A DNA stretch of 64,000 bases. It comes from Bacillus sp. SG-1. Lineage in GTDB: Bacteria > Bacillota > Bacilli > Bacillales > Bacillaceae_B. The stretch lies in contig NZ_ABCF01000002.1 of the NCBI RefSeq assembly GCF_000181495.1, positions 1 through 64,000 of the forward strand, written 5' to 3'. The notes below the pieces were generated by a model that saw only the letters and a program-made list of their open reading frames with translations, did not search any database and was not told the DNA's origin. Below are positions 17,514 through 27,101 of this stretch, piece after piece. A program made the position numbers and the translations under genes. Numbering within the stretch: position 1 is the stretch's first letter; each line of letters opens with the position of its first letter.

Positions 17514-17544
17514 AAAAAAGCAAAGGCTAAGCCTTTGCTTTTTT
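17514..17544 (-). terminator. Terminator of the LysM/3D gene
   Basis: A 14-bp stem (17514-17527 with 17531-17544) with A and T tracts on both flanks; it can work in both directions. Confidence 0.88.
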
Positions 17545-17553
17545 GAAGTATGA

Positions 17554-18381
17554 TTATTCTAAAATAGTTACTTTTACTGAACGTACTCCCCAATCAAGAG
17601 CATCTTGTCTATTAGGAATGAATACGTCGATTTTATTTCCTTTGATCGCACCGCCAGTATCCTGTGCTGTCGCATATCCATATCCCTCTACATATACCTT
17701 GGTCCCAAGCGGGATAACATTAGGGTCTACTGCGATAACTTTCGCATCTGGATTCGCATTCAGGTCAACACCTGTTCTCGTGACTCCTGAACAACCTACA
17801 CAGCTTGCTGTATAAGCTGTCGCTTTCATCGTGATTGCATTAGCCGCTTCTTGTGTCGGCTGCGTATTCACAGGTGTTTCAGCTGGCTGAGCTGGTGCTG
17901 ATTCCTGAACTGCAGGTGCCGCAGATGCAGTTTCTTGTGCAGCAGGTTCAGCTGCAGGCTCCTCTGTTGTCTGCTGTGGAGTTGATGCTGTCTCTTGCTC
18001 AGTAACCAACGTTGCCAGTCCACGGTTGTCCAGATCAATTGTAAGTTTTTGCCCTGGGTGAATAATATTTGAAGTCAATGAATTGGAATTTTTAAGTTCA
18101 TCGACTGATACACCATAATATTTTGCAATTCCCCATAAAGAATCTCCAGACTCTACTGTATAAGTTTCAGTAGATGAAACTCTCAATTCCTGTTTAGGGA
18201 AAATTAGATCAGAGTTTAGGTTATTCCATTTTAGAAGGTTCTCAACACTTGTTCCATATTCTTTTGATAACCCCCATAGAGTATCGCCCTTCTTAACTTC
18301 TACTTTTTCTGCAGAGGCACTTGCGCCCATTGATAGTGTTAAACTTGCTGCCGTTGCAAGAGTAATAACTGTTTTTTTCAT
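17554..18381 (-). CDS. YocH-type LysM/3D peptidoglycan hydrolase
   Basis: A 275-residue secreted cell-wall protein. A signal peptide ends at ASA (about residue 24). Two LysM domains follow (KVEVKKGDTLWGLSKEYG and TYTVESGDSLWGIAKYYG), then a Pro/Ala/Glu/Thr-rich linker (about 125-185) and a C-terminal 3D domain with GSGVTRTG-like and AQDTGGAIKGNKIDVF motifs. This is the YocH architecture; YocH is a WalR-controlled muralytic enzyme in B. subtilis. Its ribosome binding site is AAGGAGAGG. The 3D domain is about 70% like the 3D protein at 15.7-16.3 kb, so the two are probably paralogues. Confidence 0.9.
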   Translation of the reverse strand: MKKTVITLATAASLTLSMGASASAEKVEVKKGDTLWGLSKEYGTSVENLLKWNNLNSDLIFPKQELRVSSTETYTVESGDSLWGIAKYYGVSVDELKNSNSLTSNIIHPGQKLTIDLDNRGLATLVTEQETASTPQQTTEEPAAEPAAQETASAAPAVQESAPAQPAETPVNTQPTQEAANAITMKATAYTASCVGCSGVTRTGVDLNANPDAKVIAVDPNVIPLGTKVYVEGYGYATAQDTGGAIKGNKIDVFIPNRQDALDWGVRSVKVTILE

Positions 18382-18475
18382 TGTCGTAATCCTCTCCTTC
18401 GTTAGTAAGTGGTACGATATCTTTACTCACATTCTTCATGCTAACATAGGAGTACTACAATGCGATTACGAGAGT

Positions 18476-18504
18476 ATAATAGAGTCAATACATTTGTATT
18501 TCAA
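18476..18504 (-). promoter_or_regulatory. Sigma-A promoter of the LysM/3D gene
   Basis: TTGAAA (18499-18504), 17 bp, TATTAT (18476-18481) on the minus strand, about 95 bp upstream of the start. A TGTATT...TGTAAT pair overlaps it but does not match the WalR box in spacing. Confidence 0.65.
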
Positions 18505-18786
18505 CGCTGTAATGGGATATTATTCCTACTTTTTGAAAGGATTGGAAGTATCTAAATAGGATAGAAAAGGTTATGTAAAAGAGGTTTAGAGAGGGAGTTA
18601 TGATGGTAAATATATATCTTGTTATCTATTATGATACCTTGGCCAGCCGGCAAATTCAATAGGTTATACGAAGTTTTTTTAAAATCTATTGTCCTCTATT
18701 AATGTGTGCTTTTTGAGGTGCATCCTGCAAAAAAACTCCGGCACTGTCTATACATCCAGCCCTCAAAAAAGCAGCCTGTGATCAAA

Positions 18787-19417
18787 TTAAAGTAGTTCAC
18801 TTTAGAAGTACAAACCATAAAAATTCATAGTCTTTAGCATACGTATCCGCACCATTATTCGTATGCTGTTTTTATTGAAATTACAGTTTTTACCTTTCAA
18901 GTGTGTTTACGTATCTAAACTACCATCACGTTTCGCAACACTGAATATTTTTTGTAGACCTTTAATTTACGTAGCGAATTATTTACTTGCGGAATGAATA
19001 AAAGACCTAACAGAATTAGAATTGAGAACTTAAAATGAAGAAAGAATCATTTTTCTTCCAGTGAAATGCTAAGTTATTTTAATCCCCAGAAACCATAGCT
19101 TATATAATAAGGGAAGAAATTTCCCTTATTAATTAAATGTTAAGGAAAATAGGTCAAATAGGCGAAAAATCTTCCGCTATTAACTAAAAAAACATAAAAA
19201 CTGGATTACTGAGCATGTTTAACGGAAAATTCTTCCCTTATTTACCTCTCTCTAGCTAAGTTCTGCAGTTTAACAGAAAAATTCTCCCTTATTTTAAATA
19301 CTCTTCCTCTTCCCTTGGTGACTTTCTCTATCAATGAATTTATTATCGGATTTTACAATACGAATCCAAAGTAAAAAAGCAGTCCGTTTTAGACTGCTTT
19401 TTTCTTGTTTTGCACAG
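18787..19417. repeat. Dispersed repeat family A, copy 2
   Basis: Same orientation as copy 1 and alignable along most of its length: AAGTAGTTCACTTTAGA at the left, the AGCATACG...CGTATGCT hairpin, the TAAGGGAAGAAATTTCCCTTA palindrome, two TTTAAC-GAAAA / TTCTCCCTTATT blocks and a 12-bp terminator-like hairpin (19373-19384 with 19392-19403). It lacks the right inverted arm of copy 1. An internal ~30-70 bp segment around AAGTTATTTTAATCCC is inverted relative to copy 1. The rest of the 18.4-18.8 kb gap shows nothing recognisable. Confidence 0.82.
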
Positions 19418-19481
19418 ATTTTATGCTTTTATCTTTGAATCGTCTCCTCTTCCCTTCATACCTTCTTTCAGTAAATGGATG

Positions 19482-20225
19482 TTAAAGAGTTAAAATGATG
19501 GGTTCTCCTTTTGTCACGATGATTGTATGCTCGATTTGAGCAACAGAGCTTTTATCTTCTGTGACAAATGTCCATCCGTCAGATTCTTGGACAATTTCTT
19601 CTGCTTTAGTAGAGACGAATGGTTCAAAAGCAATGACCATCCCATCTGCCAGCAAACCATTATCCCATGGGTCAAAATAATTCATGATGTGGGCCGGCTC
19701 TTCATGAAGTGACTTTCCTACACCATGTCCTGTCAAGTTCTTGATGACAGTGTATCCATTTTTGCGTGCTTCATTATGCACGGCCTTGCCAATGCCGTTC
19801 AATTTAGCTCCCGCTTTGATTTTTTTCAAGCCTGCATCAAATGATTTTTTGACCGCTTCACACAAATCCAGTAGTTTTTCGTCCCCGTCACCTACAACGA
19901 AGGAAATCCCTGTATCTGCATAGAATCCGTCCTTTGATCCGGACACGTCAATATTGATCAGGTCACCTTCCTGTATGATCCTTTCCCCGGGAATACCATG
20001 GGCAACTTCTTCATTGACACTGATGCAAGTAAAGCCCGGAAAATCATACTCTTGTTTTGGAGCCGAGATTGCGCCGTGTTGTTCAAACAGACTTGCCCCC
20101 AACTCGTCCAATTCCTTGGTCGTCATTCCTGGTTTTGCAGCATTTTTCATTTCATCCCTGATGAATGCGACAATCCTGCCGATGACTTTCATTGATTGTA
20201 ATTCTTGTTCATTTTTAATAATCAT
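19482..20225 (-). CDS. map: Methionine aminopeptidase, type I
   Basis: Removes the initiator methionine from nascent proteins using two metal ions. The 247-residue product carries all five ligands in the expected order: D93, D104, H167 (in LTGHGVGKSLHEEP), E201 (in AFEPF) and E232 (in QIEHTIIV). The ribosome binding site is GAAGGAAG. It stands alone, not in the ribosomal operon where the main map gene sits in Bacillus, and its start MIIKNEQELQSM resembles the second B. subtilis enzyme YflG. It is therefore probably the accessory copy. Confidence 0.93.
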   Translation of the reverse strand: MIIKNEQELQSMKVIGRIVAFIRDEMKNAAKPGMTTKELDELGASLFEQHGAISAPKQEYDFPGFTCISVNEEVAHGIPGERIIQEGDLINIDVSGSKDGFYADTGISFVVGDGDEKLLDLCEAVKKSFDAGLKKIKAGAKLNGIGKAVHNEARKNGYTVIKNLTGHGVGKSLHEEPAHIMNYFDPWDNGLLADGMVIAFEPFVSTKAEEIVQESDGWTFVTEDKSSVAQIEHTIIVTKGEPIILTL

Positions 20226-20313
20226 GTAATCTTCCTTCTTTTATAAAGTAGTCTTTTTATATTATACAGATTTCATACTGAATGAGAAGGAAATTGCACT
20301 ATCAGGGAAAAGT

Positions 20314-21585
20314 TCAACGTAATGTTGCGTGCAGCTCATCAACCTTTTCGTTAAGAAACTTCAAATCCCATTCCTGCATGTTTTCTTTGTCAATATTCTG
20401 CAGGATATACCTATGGAAGCTGAAGACTGTTTCCTGCCGGTTTTCAGGCATTTCTTTTTGAATGATGATCATTGCATCCAACAATGCCAAAATGACGGAT
20501 ATATCTTGGTTGGCATAATGCACTATTTGATAGAAGGCTTTGTATAGCAGCCTGTCAAACATAAAGAACGGTATCGTTACCCTTGGGTTGCCATCTTGGT
20601 CTGTTAAGGTTAGCACGCCGTCATTCAACTCCGCGGTTTCACCAAGAAGGACACCCAGATACCTGATGCAATCCCTTGCCGTATTGGGGTCGTTAATTGA
20701 AGGAGACACAGCTTTTACAGCTATCTCGGAAATCCTTTGAATCGAGAATTCCAAATCATATTTTCCCATTCTTGCACTGCCGAGGGAAAGAAATTCCGTT
20801 AGACCCTCATTCGTTTTTTTGTTACTGTAAATGGTATAAAGGGGCTGCCCTTCCCTAATAAACTTCCCTATCCCTATATTTATATCGATGTGGATATCTT
20901 TTTCTTCACAATGTTCTAAAATACCTTTGAAGTCAACAAATTGCAGGAATCCGCTTTGTTTGCTGCAAACTTCTTCCTTGAGTTTGTAAAGCGGTGGAAC
21001 CAATTTTGTTTCCTGCACAACGTTCTCTTTCTGAAGGTCCTTATAGAAATTCAATACTTTCAACGAATCCTTTTCCAATCTGCCAACTAAACTGCTGATT
21101 TGAATGGACGTAGCTACATGATGAATGAAGTAGGCGAAGAAGGCCAGGCACACAACAGCATAAACCACTCCAAAAAAAGATGCTGTGACAAACTGCTGAT
21201 TCAGCGATTGTCTCATGAACAAAAGAGCGGTGATGCAATAAATAAACCCGCCCATAAATATCCCAAGGCCCCGAACCGTTGTTTTATCATTAACAAAATG
21301 TTTAAGGGCCCGTGGTGAAAATTGTGATGAATATGTAGTCAGGACCACCATCACTGTAGAGAAAGTGAATGTCGTCATCGTCAGCAGCGAACCGGCTATA
21401 GTGCTTAAAACAATTTGCGCCAAATCGATTCTAGTCATCATAAAACTGGGAAGGTACCCTTCAATGGAAGCAGCCATATAATAATCAAACGTAATCGTCA
21501 TTATTGCCAGTATCAGCGATGACACGCTGTATAGGGATGGAACAAACCATATTCGATCTTTTAAGTTAATCAAAAAACTTTTCAA
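20314..21585 (-). CDS. DUF2254 membrane protein
   Basis: A 423-residue protein with four predicted membrane helices in the first 150 residues and a cytoplasmic C-terminal domain. The blocks LLTMTTFTFSTVMVVLTTYSSQFSPRAL and SPSINDPNTARDCI identify DUF2254, a family without a known function. The start is TTG at 21585, set by the GAGGGG ribosome binding site. It is monocistronic. Confidence 0.85.
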   Translation of the reverse strand: MKSFLINLKDRIWFVPSLYSVSSLILAIMTITFDYYMAASIEGYLPSFMMTRIDLAQIVLSTIAGSLLTMTTFTFSTVMVVLTTYSSQFSPRALKHFVNDKTTVRGLGIFMGGFIYCITALLFMRQSLNQQFVTASFFGVVYAVVCLAFFAYFIHHVATSIQISSLVGRLEKDSLKVLNFYKDLQKENVVQETKLVPPLYKLKEEVCSKQSGFLQFVDFKGILEHCEEKDIHIDINIGIGKFIREGQPLYTIYSNKKTNEGLTEFLSLGSARMGKYDLEFSIQRISEIAVKAVSPSINDPNTARDCIRYLGVLLGETAELNDGVLTLTDQDGNPRVTIPFFMFDRLLYKAFYQIVHYANQDISVILALLDAMIIIQKEMPENRQETVFSFHRYILQNIDKENMQEWDLKFLNEKVDELHATLR

Positions 21586-21653
21586 ACAATCACCCCTCTT
21601 GCGAAAATGCGTTATCCATTATGCCATAACACTTCATTAAAACAAAATCATAA

Positions 21654-21677
21654 AAAACCGGCCTTGAAGCCGGTTTT
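21654..21677 (-). terminator. Terminator of the PfpI-family gene
   Basis: A 9-bp stem (21654-21662 with 21669-21677) with flanking A/T tracts 8 bp after the stop. Confidence 0.85.
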
Positions 21678-21685
21678 AAATAACT

Positions 21686-22348
21686 TCATTGAAGCTGTTC
21701 GACGAAGGCTTTGGCGGTACTTAAACCGGATTGAGGATTCTGCCCTGTAACAAATCCGGTGTCTGTTACTACATAATTCGAAAAAGGATTACCCTTTTGA
21801 AAGTCTGCCCCATTTTCCCTTAACTTAGATTCCAGCAGAAATGGCACTAATGAATCCATTTCTGATTGCTGCTCCTCTTCATTTGTATAGCCAGTGATCC
21901 TCTTTCCTTCTACAAGGTACTTTCCAGAAGAAAGTTTTACGTCTACAAACCCTGCCGGACCATGACAAACAGCGCCAATCAATTTATTATTTTCCCCAAA
22001 ATGGGCAAGCGCCTTCTGTAAAGCTGGATTTCCTGGAAGATCAAACATTGTTCCATGTCCGCCCGGCAGGAAGATGGCATTATAATCATTTACATTTACT
22101 TGAGATAGCACAAGGGTACTTTCTAACTCCCTGATGGCTCCTTCCCATTCATCCGGAGGCATTTCTCCTTCAGTAGTACTCCGGGGATCGACTGGAACTC
22201 TCCCTCCTTTTATACTGGCAACACTCACACTATAATTTCGGTTTGTAAATTCCACATATGGCTCCGCAAATTCAGACAGCCATAAACCTGTAGGATTCTC
22301 TTTATCGATTTGTTCAGTATTCGTCAGGACGATTAAGATTTTCTTCAT
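21686..22348 (-). CDS. DJ-1/PfpI family protein, Hsp31-like
   Basis: A 220-residue member of the class I glutamine amidotransferase-like superfamily, close to the Hsp31/YajL-type glyoxalase or chaperone branch. The nucleophile elbow is GAVCHGPAGF, with Cys as nucleophile, and FLPGGHGTMFDLP supplies the conserved Gly-His segment. Loss of methylglyoxal toxicity is a likely role from the family, not shown here. The ATG at 22348 is best placed after GGAGG. It has its own terminator. Confidence 0.87.
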   Translation of the reverse strand: MKKILIVLTNTEQIDKENPTGLWLSEFAEPYVEFTNRNYSVSVASIKGGRVPVDPRSTTEGEMPPDEWEGAIRELESTLVLSQVNVNDYNAIFLPGGHGTMFDLPGNPALQKALAHFGENNKLIGAVCHGPAGFVDVKLSSGKYLVEGKRITGYTNEEEQQSEMDSLVPFLLESKLRENGADFQKGNPFSNYVVTDTGFVTGQNPQSGLSTAKAFVEQLQ

Positions 22349-22491
22349 GGTAACCATTCCTCCTTCTACGGTGTTAACCTGTATTTATCCATGCAGAGAC
22401 CGGATTAAACAATATACTTGTTGGTTTCAAAGCTGCCGAATTGTGTAAATAAAGAATGGCAAGATACTGAATTTGAAAGGAGACCGAACTA

Positions 22492-22866
22492 TTGAAAAGA
22501 TTTTTTGCATTGGTCTTTTTTACTATTGTTCCTCTTTTCTGCGTTGCATGCAGCCCCAATCAACAAATAGAAGAGCTTACTAATGAAAAAGCCAAACAGA
22601 AGATTGATTCAGGAGATATTACCGTACTCGATGTGCGTACGGAAGAAGAGCATGCTGCAGGACATATCCAAAAAAGTATTTCGATTCCCCTAGGTGACCT
22701 GGAGGATCGGCTGGATGAATTGGATAAAAACGGAGCTTATATGGTCGTCTCTCAAACAGGAAGCGAATCTTCACAGGCAGCAGCTGTATTAGTAAACAAT
22801 GGCTTTACGGAAGTGTATCAATTGAAGTCCGGTATGAGCGCATGGAGCTACCCTCTTGAGAAATAA
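22492..22866 (+). CDS. Rhodanese-like lipoprotein lacking the catalytic Cys
   Basis: A 124-residue lipoprotein. The signal ends in the lipobox VACS (Cys19). A rhodanese domain follows, with VLDVRTEEEHAAGHIQKSISIPL. The active-site loop, normally C-x-x-G-x-R-S, reads SQTGSES, so the sulfur-carrying Cys and the usual Arg are missing and sulfurtransferase activity is unlikely. The start is TTG at 22492 after AAAGGAG. A binding or regulatory role on the outer membrane face is one option. Confidence 0.85.
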   Translation: MKRFFALVFFTIVPLFCVACSPNQQIEELTNEKAKQKIDSGDITVLDVRTEEEHAAGHIQKSISIPLGDLEDRLDELDKNGAYMVVSQTGSESSQAAAVLVNNGFTEVYQLKSGMSAWSYPLEK

Positions 22867-22869
22867 AGA

Positions 22870-22900
22870 AAACCTGTGCTGAAGGAAACAGCACAGGTTT
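22870..22900 (+). terminator. Terminator of the rhodanese-like gene
   Basis: A perfect 12-bp stem (22870-22881 with 22889-22900) with a 7-nt loop, then TCTATTATTT. Confidence 0.85.
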
Positions 22901-22909
22901 CTATTATTT

Positions 22910-23092
22910 AGGCTCTTTTCTTAAATTTTGTTGCTATTTAATAGAATTTTGAAGGATATAGACATCATTCACGCCAAATATCCTAGTATGCCAGGAAGAA
23001 AAGAGCTGCTCTCCCTGTTCAGAGAAAAAAACTAGTTATCAGGGGGAAAATCCGGCACTAGGGATTTTTCCGAAGGCAACAATCTATACAAA
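22910..23092. repeat. Dispersed repeat family B, copy 1
   Basis: A ~185-bp non-coding element with GGCTCTTTTCTTAAA at the left, the matching inverted AAGAAAAGAGCT in the middle, and the hairpin AAAATCC-GGCACTAG-GGATTTT followed by GGCAACAATCTATAC at the right. Three more copies lie in the window. Confidence 0.82.
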
Positions 23093-23099
23093 AAAGCCA

Positions 23100-24200
23100 T
23101 TATTTAATAACTAGCAATTCTTTTGGAAATCTCGTAAGGGTTTCATATCCATTTGCCGTGACAAGTACATCATCTTCAATACGGACTCCGCCGATTTCCG
23201 GTAAATAGATTCCTGGTTCAATGGTATACACCATGCCTTCTTTCAGTATCCCATCATTCAAATGGCTCATGGAAGGAAATTCATGAACATTGATACCTAA
23301 ACCATGCCCGATACGATGTGGGAAGTACTCTCCATATCCTGCATCAGTTATGACTTTACGGGCAATACTGTCCAGATCACCAATTCTGTTACCCGGCTTG
23401 CTCGCCTCCAGTGACGCCTTTTCAGCTTTCAGGACCGTTTCGTAAATTTCTTTTTGTTTGTCTGATACTGACTTAAAAGCAACTGTTCGTGTGATATCAG
23501 AGCAATACCCGTCCAGTACCACTCCTAAATCGAACAGGACAAAGTCCCCTGGCTTCAGTCGTCGGTCACCAGGATTACCATGTGGCTCCCCCGATTTTTC
23601 CCCGAAGAGGACCATGGTTGAAAAAGACATCTGCCTGATTCCTTTTTTCTTCAACTCATACTCAATCTTAGCCAGTACTTCCATTTCCGTGATGCCCTCC
23701 TGGAGTGCATCCACCCCAGTCTGCACCCCAAAATCCGCCAACTCCGCGGCGCGCCGGATAATCTCAATTTCTCTTTCATCTTTTACTACACGAAGATCAT
23801 TTAAGTGATCTTCCGCATTGATCACTTCAGCATTAGAGAAAAGAGACAAGAATGCTTCACCCCTTGCATAGGACAGCACTTCTTTTTCCAATGCCACTCT
23901 CTCCGCTTCAGCTGTATTTCTTTTGTTGATGGCCCCCTCGATAAGATCCCAAGGATTTTCATGGTCGGCATAGCCAATGATTTCATTGTTCCAACCTGTA
24001 TTTCTCAATTGACCTTTTTCCATGGCCGGGAGAACAAACAGGGGTTCCGCCTCCTTAAATAGAAACAGTCCCATTAAACGTTCATGAGGGTCAGTCAGGA
24101 AATTCGATAAGTAAAAAACATTTTCTTTTGAGTTGATAAAAACGGCTTCAATGTTCTGTTCTTTCATCCACGATTGAAGCTTCTCAATACGGTTGTTCAT
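23100..24200 (-). CDS. Xaa-Pro aminopeptidase-type M24B peptidase
   Basis: A 366-residue metallopeptidase, probably cleaving Xaa-Pro dipeptides in the cytoplasm. The N-terminal creatinase-type domain is followed by the pita-bread domain with ligands in FDLGVVLDGYCSDITRT, HRIGHGLGINVHE, YTIEPGIYLPEIGGVRIED. The ATG at 24200 lies 8 nt after GGAG and is preferred to the GTG three codons earlier. Family B copy 1 abuts its 3' end, and there is no separate terminator. Confidence 0.93.
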   Translation of the reverse strand: MNNRIEKLQSWMKEQNIEAVFINSKENVFYLSNFLTDPHERLMGLFLFKEAEPLFVLPAMEKGQLRNTGWNNEIIGYADHENPWDLIEGAINKRNTAEAERVALEKEVLSYARGEAFLSLFSNAEVINAEDHLNDLRVVKDEREIEIIRRAAELADFGVQTGVDALQEGITEMEVLAKIEYELKKKGIRQMSFSTMVLFGEKSGEPHGNPGDRRLKPGDFVLFDLGVVLDGYCSDITRTVAFKSVSDKQKEIYETVLKAEKASLEASKPGNRIGDLDSIARKVITDAGYGEYFPHRIGHGLGINVHEFPSMSHLNDGILKEGMVYTIEPGIYLPEIGGVRIEDDVLVTANGYETLTRFPKELLVIK

Positions 24201-24433
24201 TCTCCCCACTCCAATTCTTTCATATGTAATCTATATGTTCTTGAAAATCGTACCCTTTCAACACATTATCATAATTTTTAGACAAAGTTAATTTAAATGC
24301 AAATAGGAAGGAAATGAGGTGAATAAAATAATTGAACTGAAGGCAGATATGTTGATACTGTGACAGTCTGTTATCGGAGTGAAACCATGTGGAGTTTATC
24401 TCTAAGAATGTGTCCCAATTTATTCAAAATAAA

Positions 24434-24470
24434 AAACACCCTCATTTACATTTTATGTAAGAAGGTGTTT
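24434..24470 (-). terminator. Terminator of the 88-residue gene
   Basis: A two-part stem (AAACACC 24434-24440 with GGTGTTT 24464-24470, inner TTACAT/ATGTAA) and a T-rich minus-strand tail. Confidence 0.75.
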
Positions 24471-24482
24471 CTCTGTACTGAT

Positions 24483-24749
24483 TTATACCTCGGCTGTACC
24501 GATGAAGTCCTTTAATAGTTCCTCAGCCTGGATACGCGCTTGCACATTTTCAGTACTGATAGGTGTGAATTCCAACTGGCCTGCACGCTCTGAAACTTCA
24601 ATCATGATTTCATTTGTTACATGGAAAGGAAAAAGAGCTCTTGGAAGATGTTGCATTTCCGTATTATCTTCTACTGTTTCATTTTCAAATAATGATAGTG
24701 TAATAATTTCATCAGACATATTTTCAATTTTGTATAGACCTATATCCAT
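24483..24749 (-). CDS. Small acidic protein, unknown
   Basis: An 88-residue acidic protein with alternating strands (MDIGLYKIENMSDEIITLSL) and a C-terminal helix. I do not recognise the family. The GAGGAG ribosome binding site and following terminator show that it is a discrete gene. It stands alone between the Xaa-Pro peptidase and topB. Confidence 0.7.
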   Translation of the reverse strand: MDIGLYKIENMSDEIITLSLFENETVEDNTEMQHLPRALFPFHVTNEIMIEVSERAGQLEFTPISTENVQARIQAEELLKDFIGTAEV

Positions 24750-24950
24750 TACAGTTTCACTCCTCTATGAATATTAATGAATGTGTTGTTATTCTAAAGT
24801 TACCCGTTCTGCCGAAGATGAAACCGTATTTTCAAGTTTATTTTTTCTATCCGTCCTAATCTTGTAGATTGGTTATTTTCAAAAAAACCATAGATCATTA
24901 CAGAAAATCCTCCCCTGATGAAAGGAGAGGAAAACTATATTAATATATAA

Positions 24951-27101
24951 TCATTTTTGAAATTCAAGCTCGAGCTTCTTGTTTTCTTCGTTCCATGTAA
25001 GGATTGCATCAAAGGTTCTTTCTCCCTTTTTAAAACCTTTTATCAAATCTGTCCTGCCATCACTAATTAATTTTTTGGCATTCGTTTGTGAAATTTTTTT
25101 CTTCATAATCATCTTCGATAAGGTGAAGCTGCATTTTGTTTTGTTATAAGCACTGCAGCCATAAAATTCCCCTTTATCTATGACTTTGGCTTTGCAAAAA
25201 GGGCAGGAGCCTATAGACTTTCCGAGCGAACCACGGGAACGGCTTCCTTGGATTGATTCAGTATCAATCCCTTCAAATGTCCACTTCTGAGACGCCTCAA
25301 TCGCATCTTCGATGATTTTCCCGCTCAGCTTTTTGACCTGCTCCATGAATTGAGGGGCAGATGCTTGTCCCTTGCCAATTTCACGAAGCCTTTGTTCCCA
25401 TTTTGCTGTCATTTCCGGAGAGGCGAGTATTTTCTCCCCGATTGCTTCAATCAATACCTTTCCTTTATCTGTTGCAAACACAGTATTCTTTTTCACTTCA
25501 ATATACTTTCGGTCTTTCAAGCCGGCAATGATACTTGCTCTTGTGGCTTCAGTTCCAAGCCCCTCTGTACTGGACAGAACCTTTTCGAGTTCTTCATCAT
25601 TCAGATGCTTGCCTGCGGTTTTCATCAATGTTATCAACTGGCCCTCTGTGTAACGTTTAGGCGGCTGTGTTTTCCCTTCTTTCACTTTGACGCTTTTAAC
25701 CTTCCCTTGCTCCCCTGCACTGACCTGCGGAAGCAGCTGTTCATCATCCTTTTCGTTCTGAAAGATCACTTTCCTCCAGCCTTCTTGTATCTGAATCTTT
25801 CCCTTAGAAATAAATTCAGCACGTCCATCTACAAGTGTGACTAGAGTTGAATAGTCAAAGATTGATTTCTCATAATGCGCCGCAATTAGCCTGCGGACAA
25901 CTAAATCATATATTTTCTGTTCATCGGCTGGCAGTTTCTCTGGATTCTTCACTTGTTCTGTCGGAATGATGGCATAGTGATCGGTCACTTTCTGTTCATT
26001 AACATATCTCTTGTTATTGATGACAGATTTTACCGGAAGCGGAAACAGCTCTTTATAAGCATCAAGATTGTTCAATTTATTCAATATTTCCGGAAATGTT
26101 TCAGCTTCTCCTTTAGTTACAAAATTAGAGTCAGAACGCGGATATGAAACAATCCCTTTTTGATAAAGCTTCTGCAAGGTTTCCAGGGTCTTTTGGGGTG
26201 AAAATTTAAACACCTTGTTAGCTGTAGCTTGAAGTGATGAAAGGTTGAACAGCAACGGCGGCTGATATTCTTTTCTTTCAGTCGAAATGTCCTTAACTTC
26301 TGCTGGTTTTCCTTTACAAAATTCAGCGATTTTCAATGCAGTCTCTTTGTCTTTCAATCTGGAATCCTTATCTTTTTCCCATTTACCGTTGTATACTTTC
26401 CCCTCTACATCAAAATCTGCCGTCACTTCCCAAAATGGCTCACTGACGAAGCTTTCAATCTCTTTCTCTCTTTTTACAATCAGAGCTAATGTAGGGGTCT
26501 GTACCCGGCCAGCCGAAAAGACATCCGACATTCCCTTTTGCTTCAGAAGAATGCTATAGATACGTGAGGCATTCATCCCAATTATCCAGTCCGCGCAGGC
26601 CCGGGAATAGGCTTCATAGAACACACTCCTTGTATCACTTTCATCCAAAAGTTTCCCAAATCCTTCCGTTACGGCCTTGGGAGTCAAGGAAGAGATCCAC
26701 AGTCTTTTCATAGGTTTTCGGACTCCGGAAATATTGATAATATTACGGACAATCAGCTCTCCTTCCCGCCCCGCGTCACCAGCATGAATGATTTCTGTGA
26801 CTGAGGATTTTTGAAGGAGAGATTTGACTGCATTAAATTGCTTATATTTTGACCGTGTTACTTCATATTTGAATTTTTCAGGAACCATCGGCAAAGTATC
26901 GATACTCCATCTTTTCCATTGACTATTATATTTTTCAGGAGACTGAAGCTGCAAAAGGTGTCCAATGGCCCAAGTGATATAGGCTCCTTTTGGAAACAGC
27001 TGGTTTGGCAGGATCTCAATGAATCCCTGCCCTTTCTTATGGGGAAAAGGCTTTGCTAGTGCAGCTCCCTGATCAGGCTTTTCAGCAATTATTACTTTCA
27101 T
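24951..27101 (-). CDS. topB: DNA topoisomerase III
   Basis: A 716-residue type IA topoisomerase that relaxes and decatenates DNA through a Tyr-DNA link. The TOPRIM part starts MKVIIAEKPDQGAALA and has HAGDAGREGEL near residue 107; the active-site Tyr is in IVSYPRSDSNF (about Y320). A C-terminal zinc-ribbon-like segment CPFCKAK...CSAYNKTKC is present, and the length is normal for Bacillus TopB. AAAGGAG precedes the ATG. The gene is monocistronic. Confidence 0.96.
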   Translation of the reverse strand: MKVIIAEKPDQGAALAKPFPHKKGQGFIEILPNQLFPKGAYITWAIGHLLQLQSPEKYNSQWKRWSIDTLPMVPEKFKYEVTRSKYKQFNAVKSLLQKSSVTEIIHAGDAGREGELIVRNIINISGVRKPMKRLWISSLTPKAVTEGFGKLLDESDTRSVFYEAYSRACADWIIGMNASRIYSILLKQKGMSDVFSAGRVQTPTLALIVKREKEIESFVSEPFWEVTADFDVEGKVYNGKWEKDKDSRLKDKETALKIAEFCKGKPAEVKDISTERKEYQPPLLFNLSSLQATANKVFKFSPQKTLETLQKLYQKGIVSYPRSDSNFVTKGEAETFPEILNKLNNLDAYKELFPLPVKSVINNKRYVNEQKVTDHYAIIPTEQVKNPEKLPADEQKIYDLVVRRLIAAHYEKSIFDYSTLVTLVDGRAEFISKGKIQIQEGWRKVIFQNEKDDEQLLPQVSAGEQGKVKSVKVKEGKTQPPKRYTEGQLITLMKTAGKHLNDEELEKVLSSTEGLGTEATRASIIAGLKDRKYIEVKKNTVFATDKGKVLIEAIGEKILASPEMTAKWEQRLREIGKGQASAPQFMEQVKKLSGKIIEDAIEASQKWTFEGIDTESIQGSRSRGSLGKSIGSCPFCKAKVIDKGEFYGCSAYNKTKCSFTLSKMIMKKKISQTNAKKLISDGRTDLIKGFKKGERTFDAILTWNEENKKLELEFQK

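Noticed and set aside
18476-18504. WalR box over the LysM/3D gene promoter
   Set aside because: TGTATT and TGTAAT are 7 bp apart and the first differs from the TGTWAH half-site, so the match is poor.
24317-24361. 14-codon GTG-start peptide with a ribosome-binding-like GAGGTG
   Set aside because: Too short and without any other support.
25350-25844. 164-codon open frame antisense to topB
   Set aside because: It lies wholly inside topB on the other strand, has no ribosome binding site and its product has the composition of a shadow frame.
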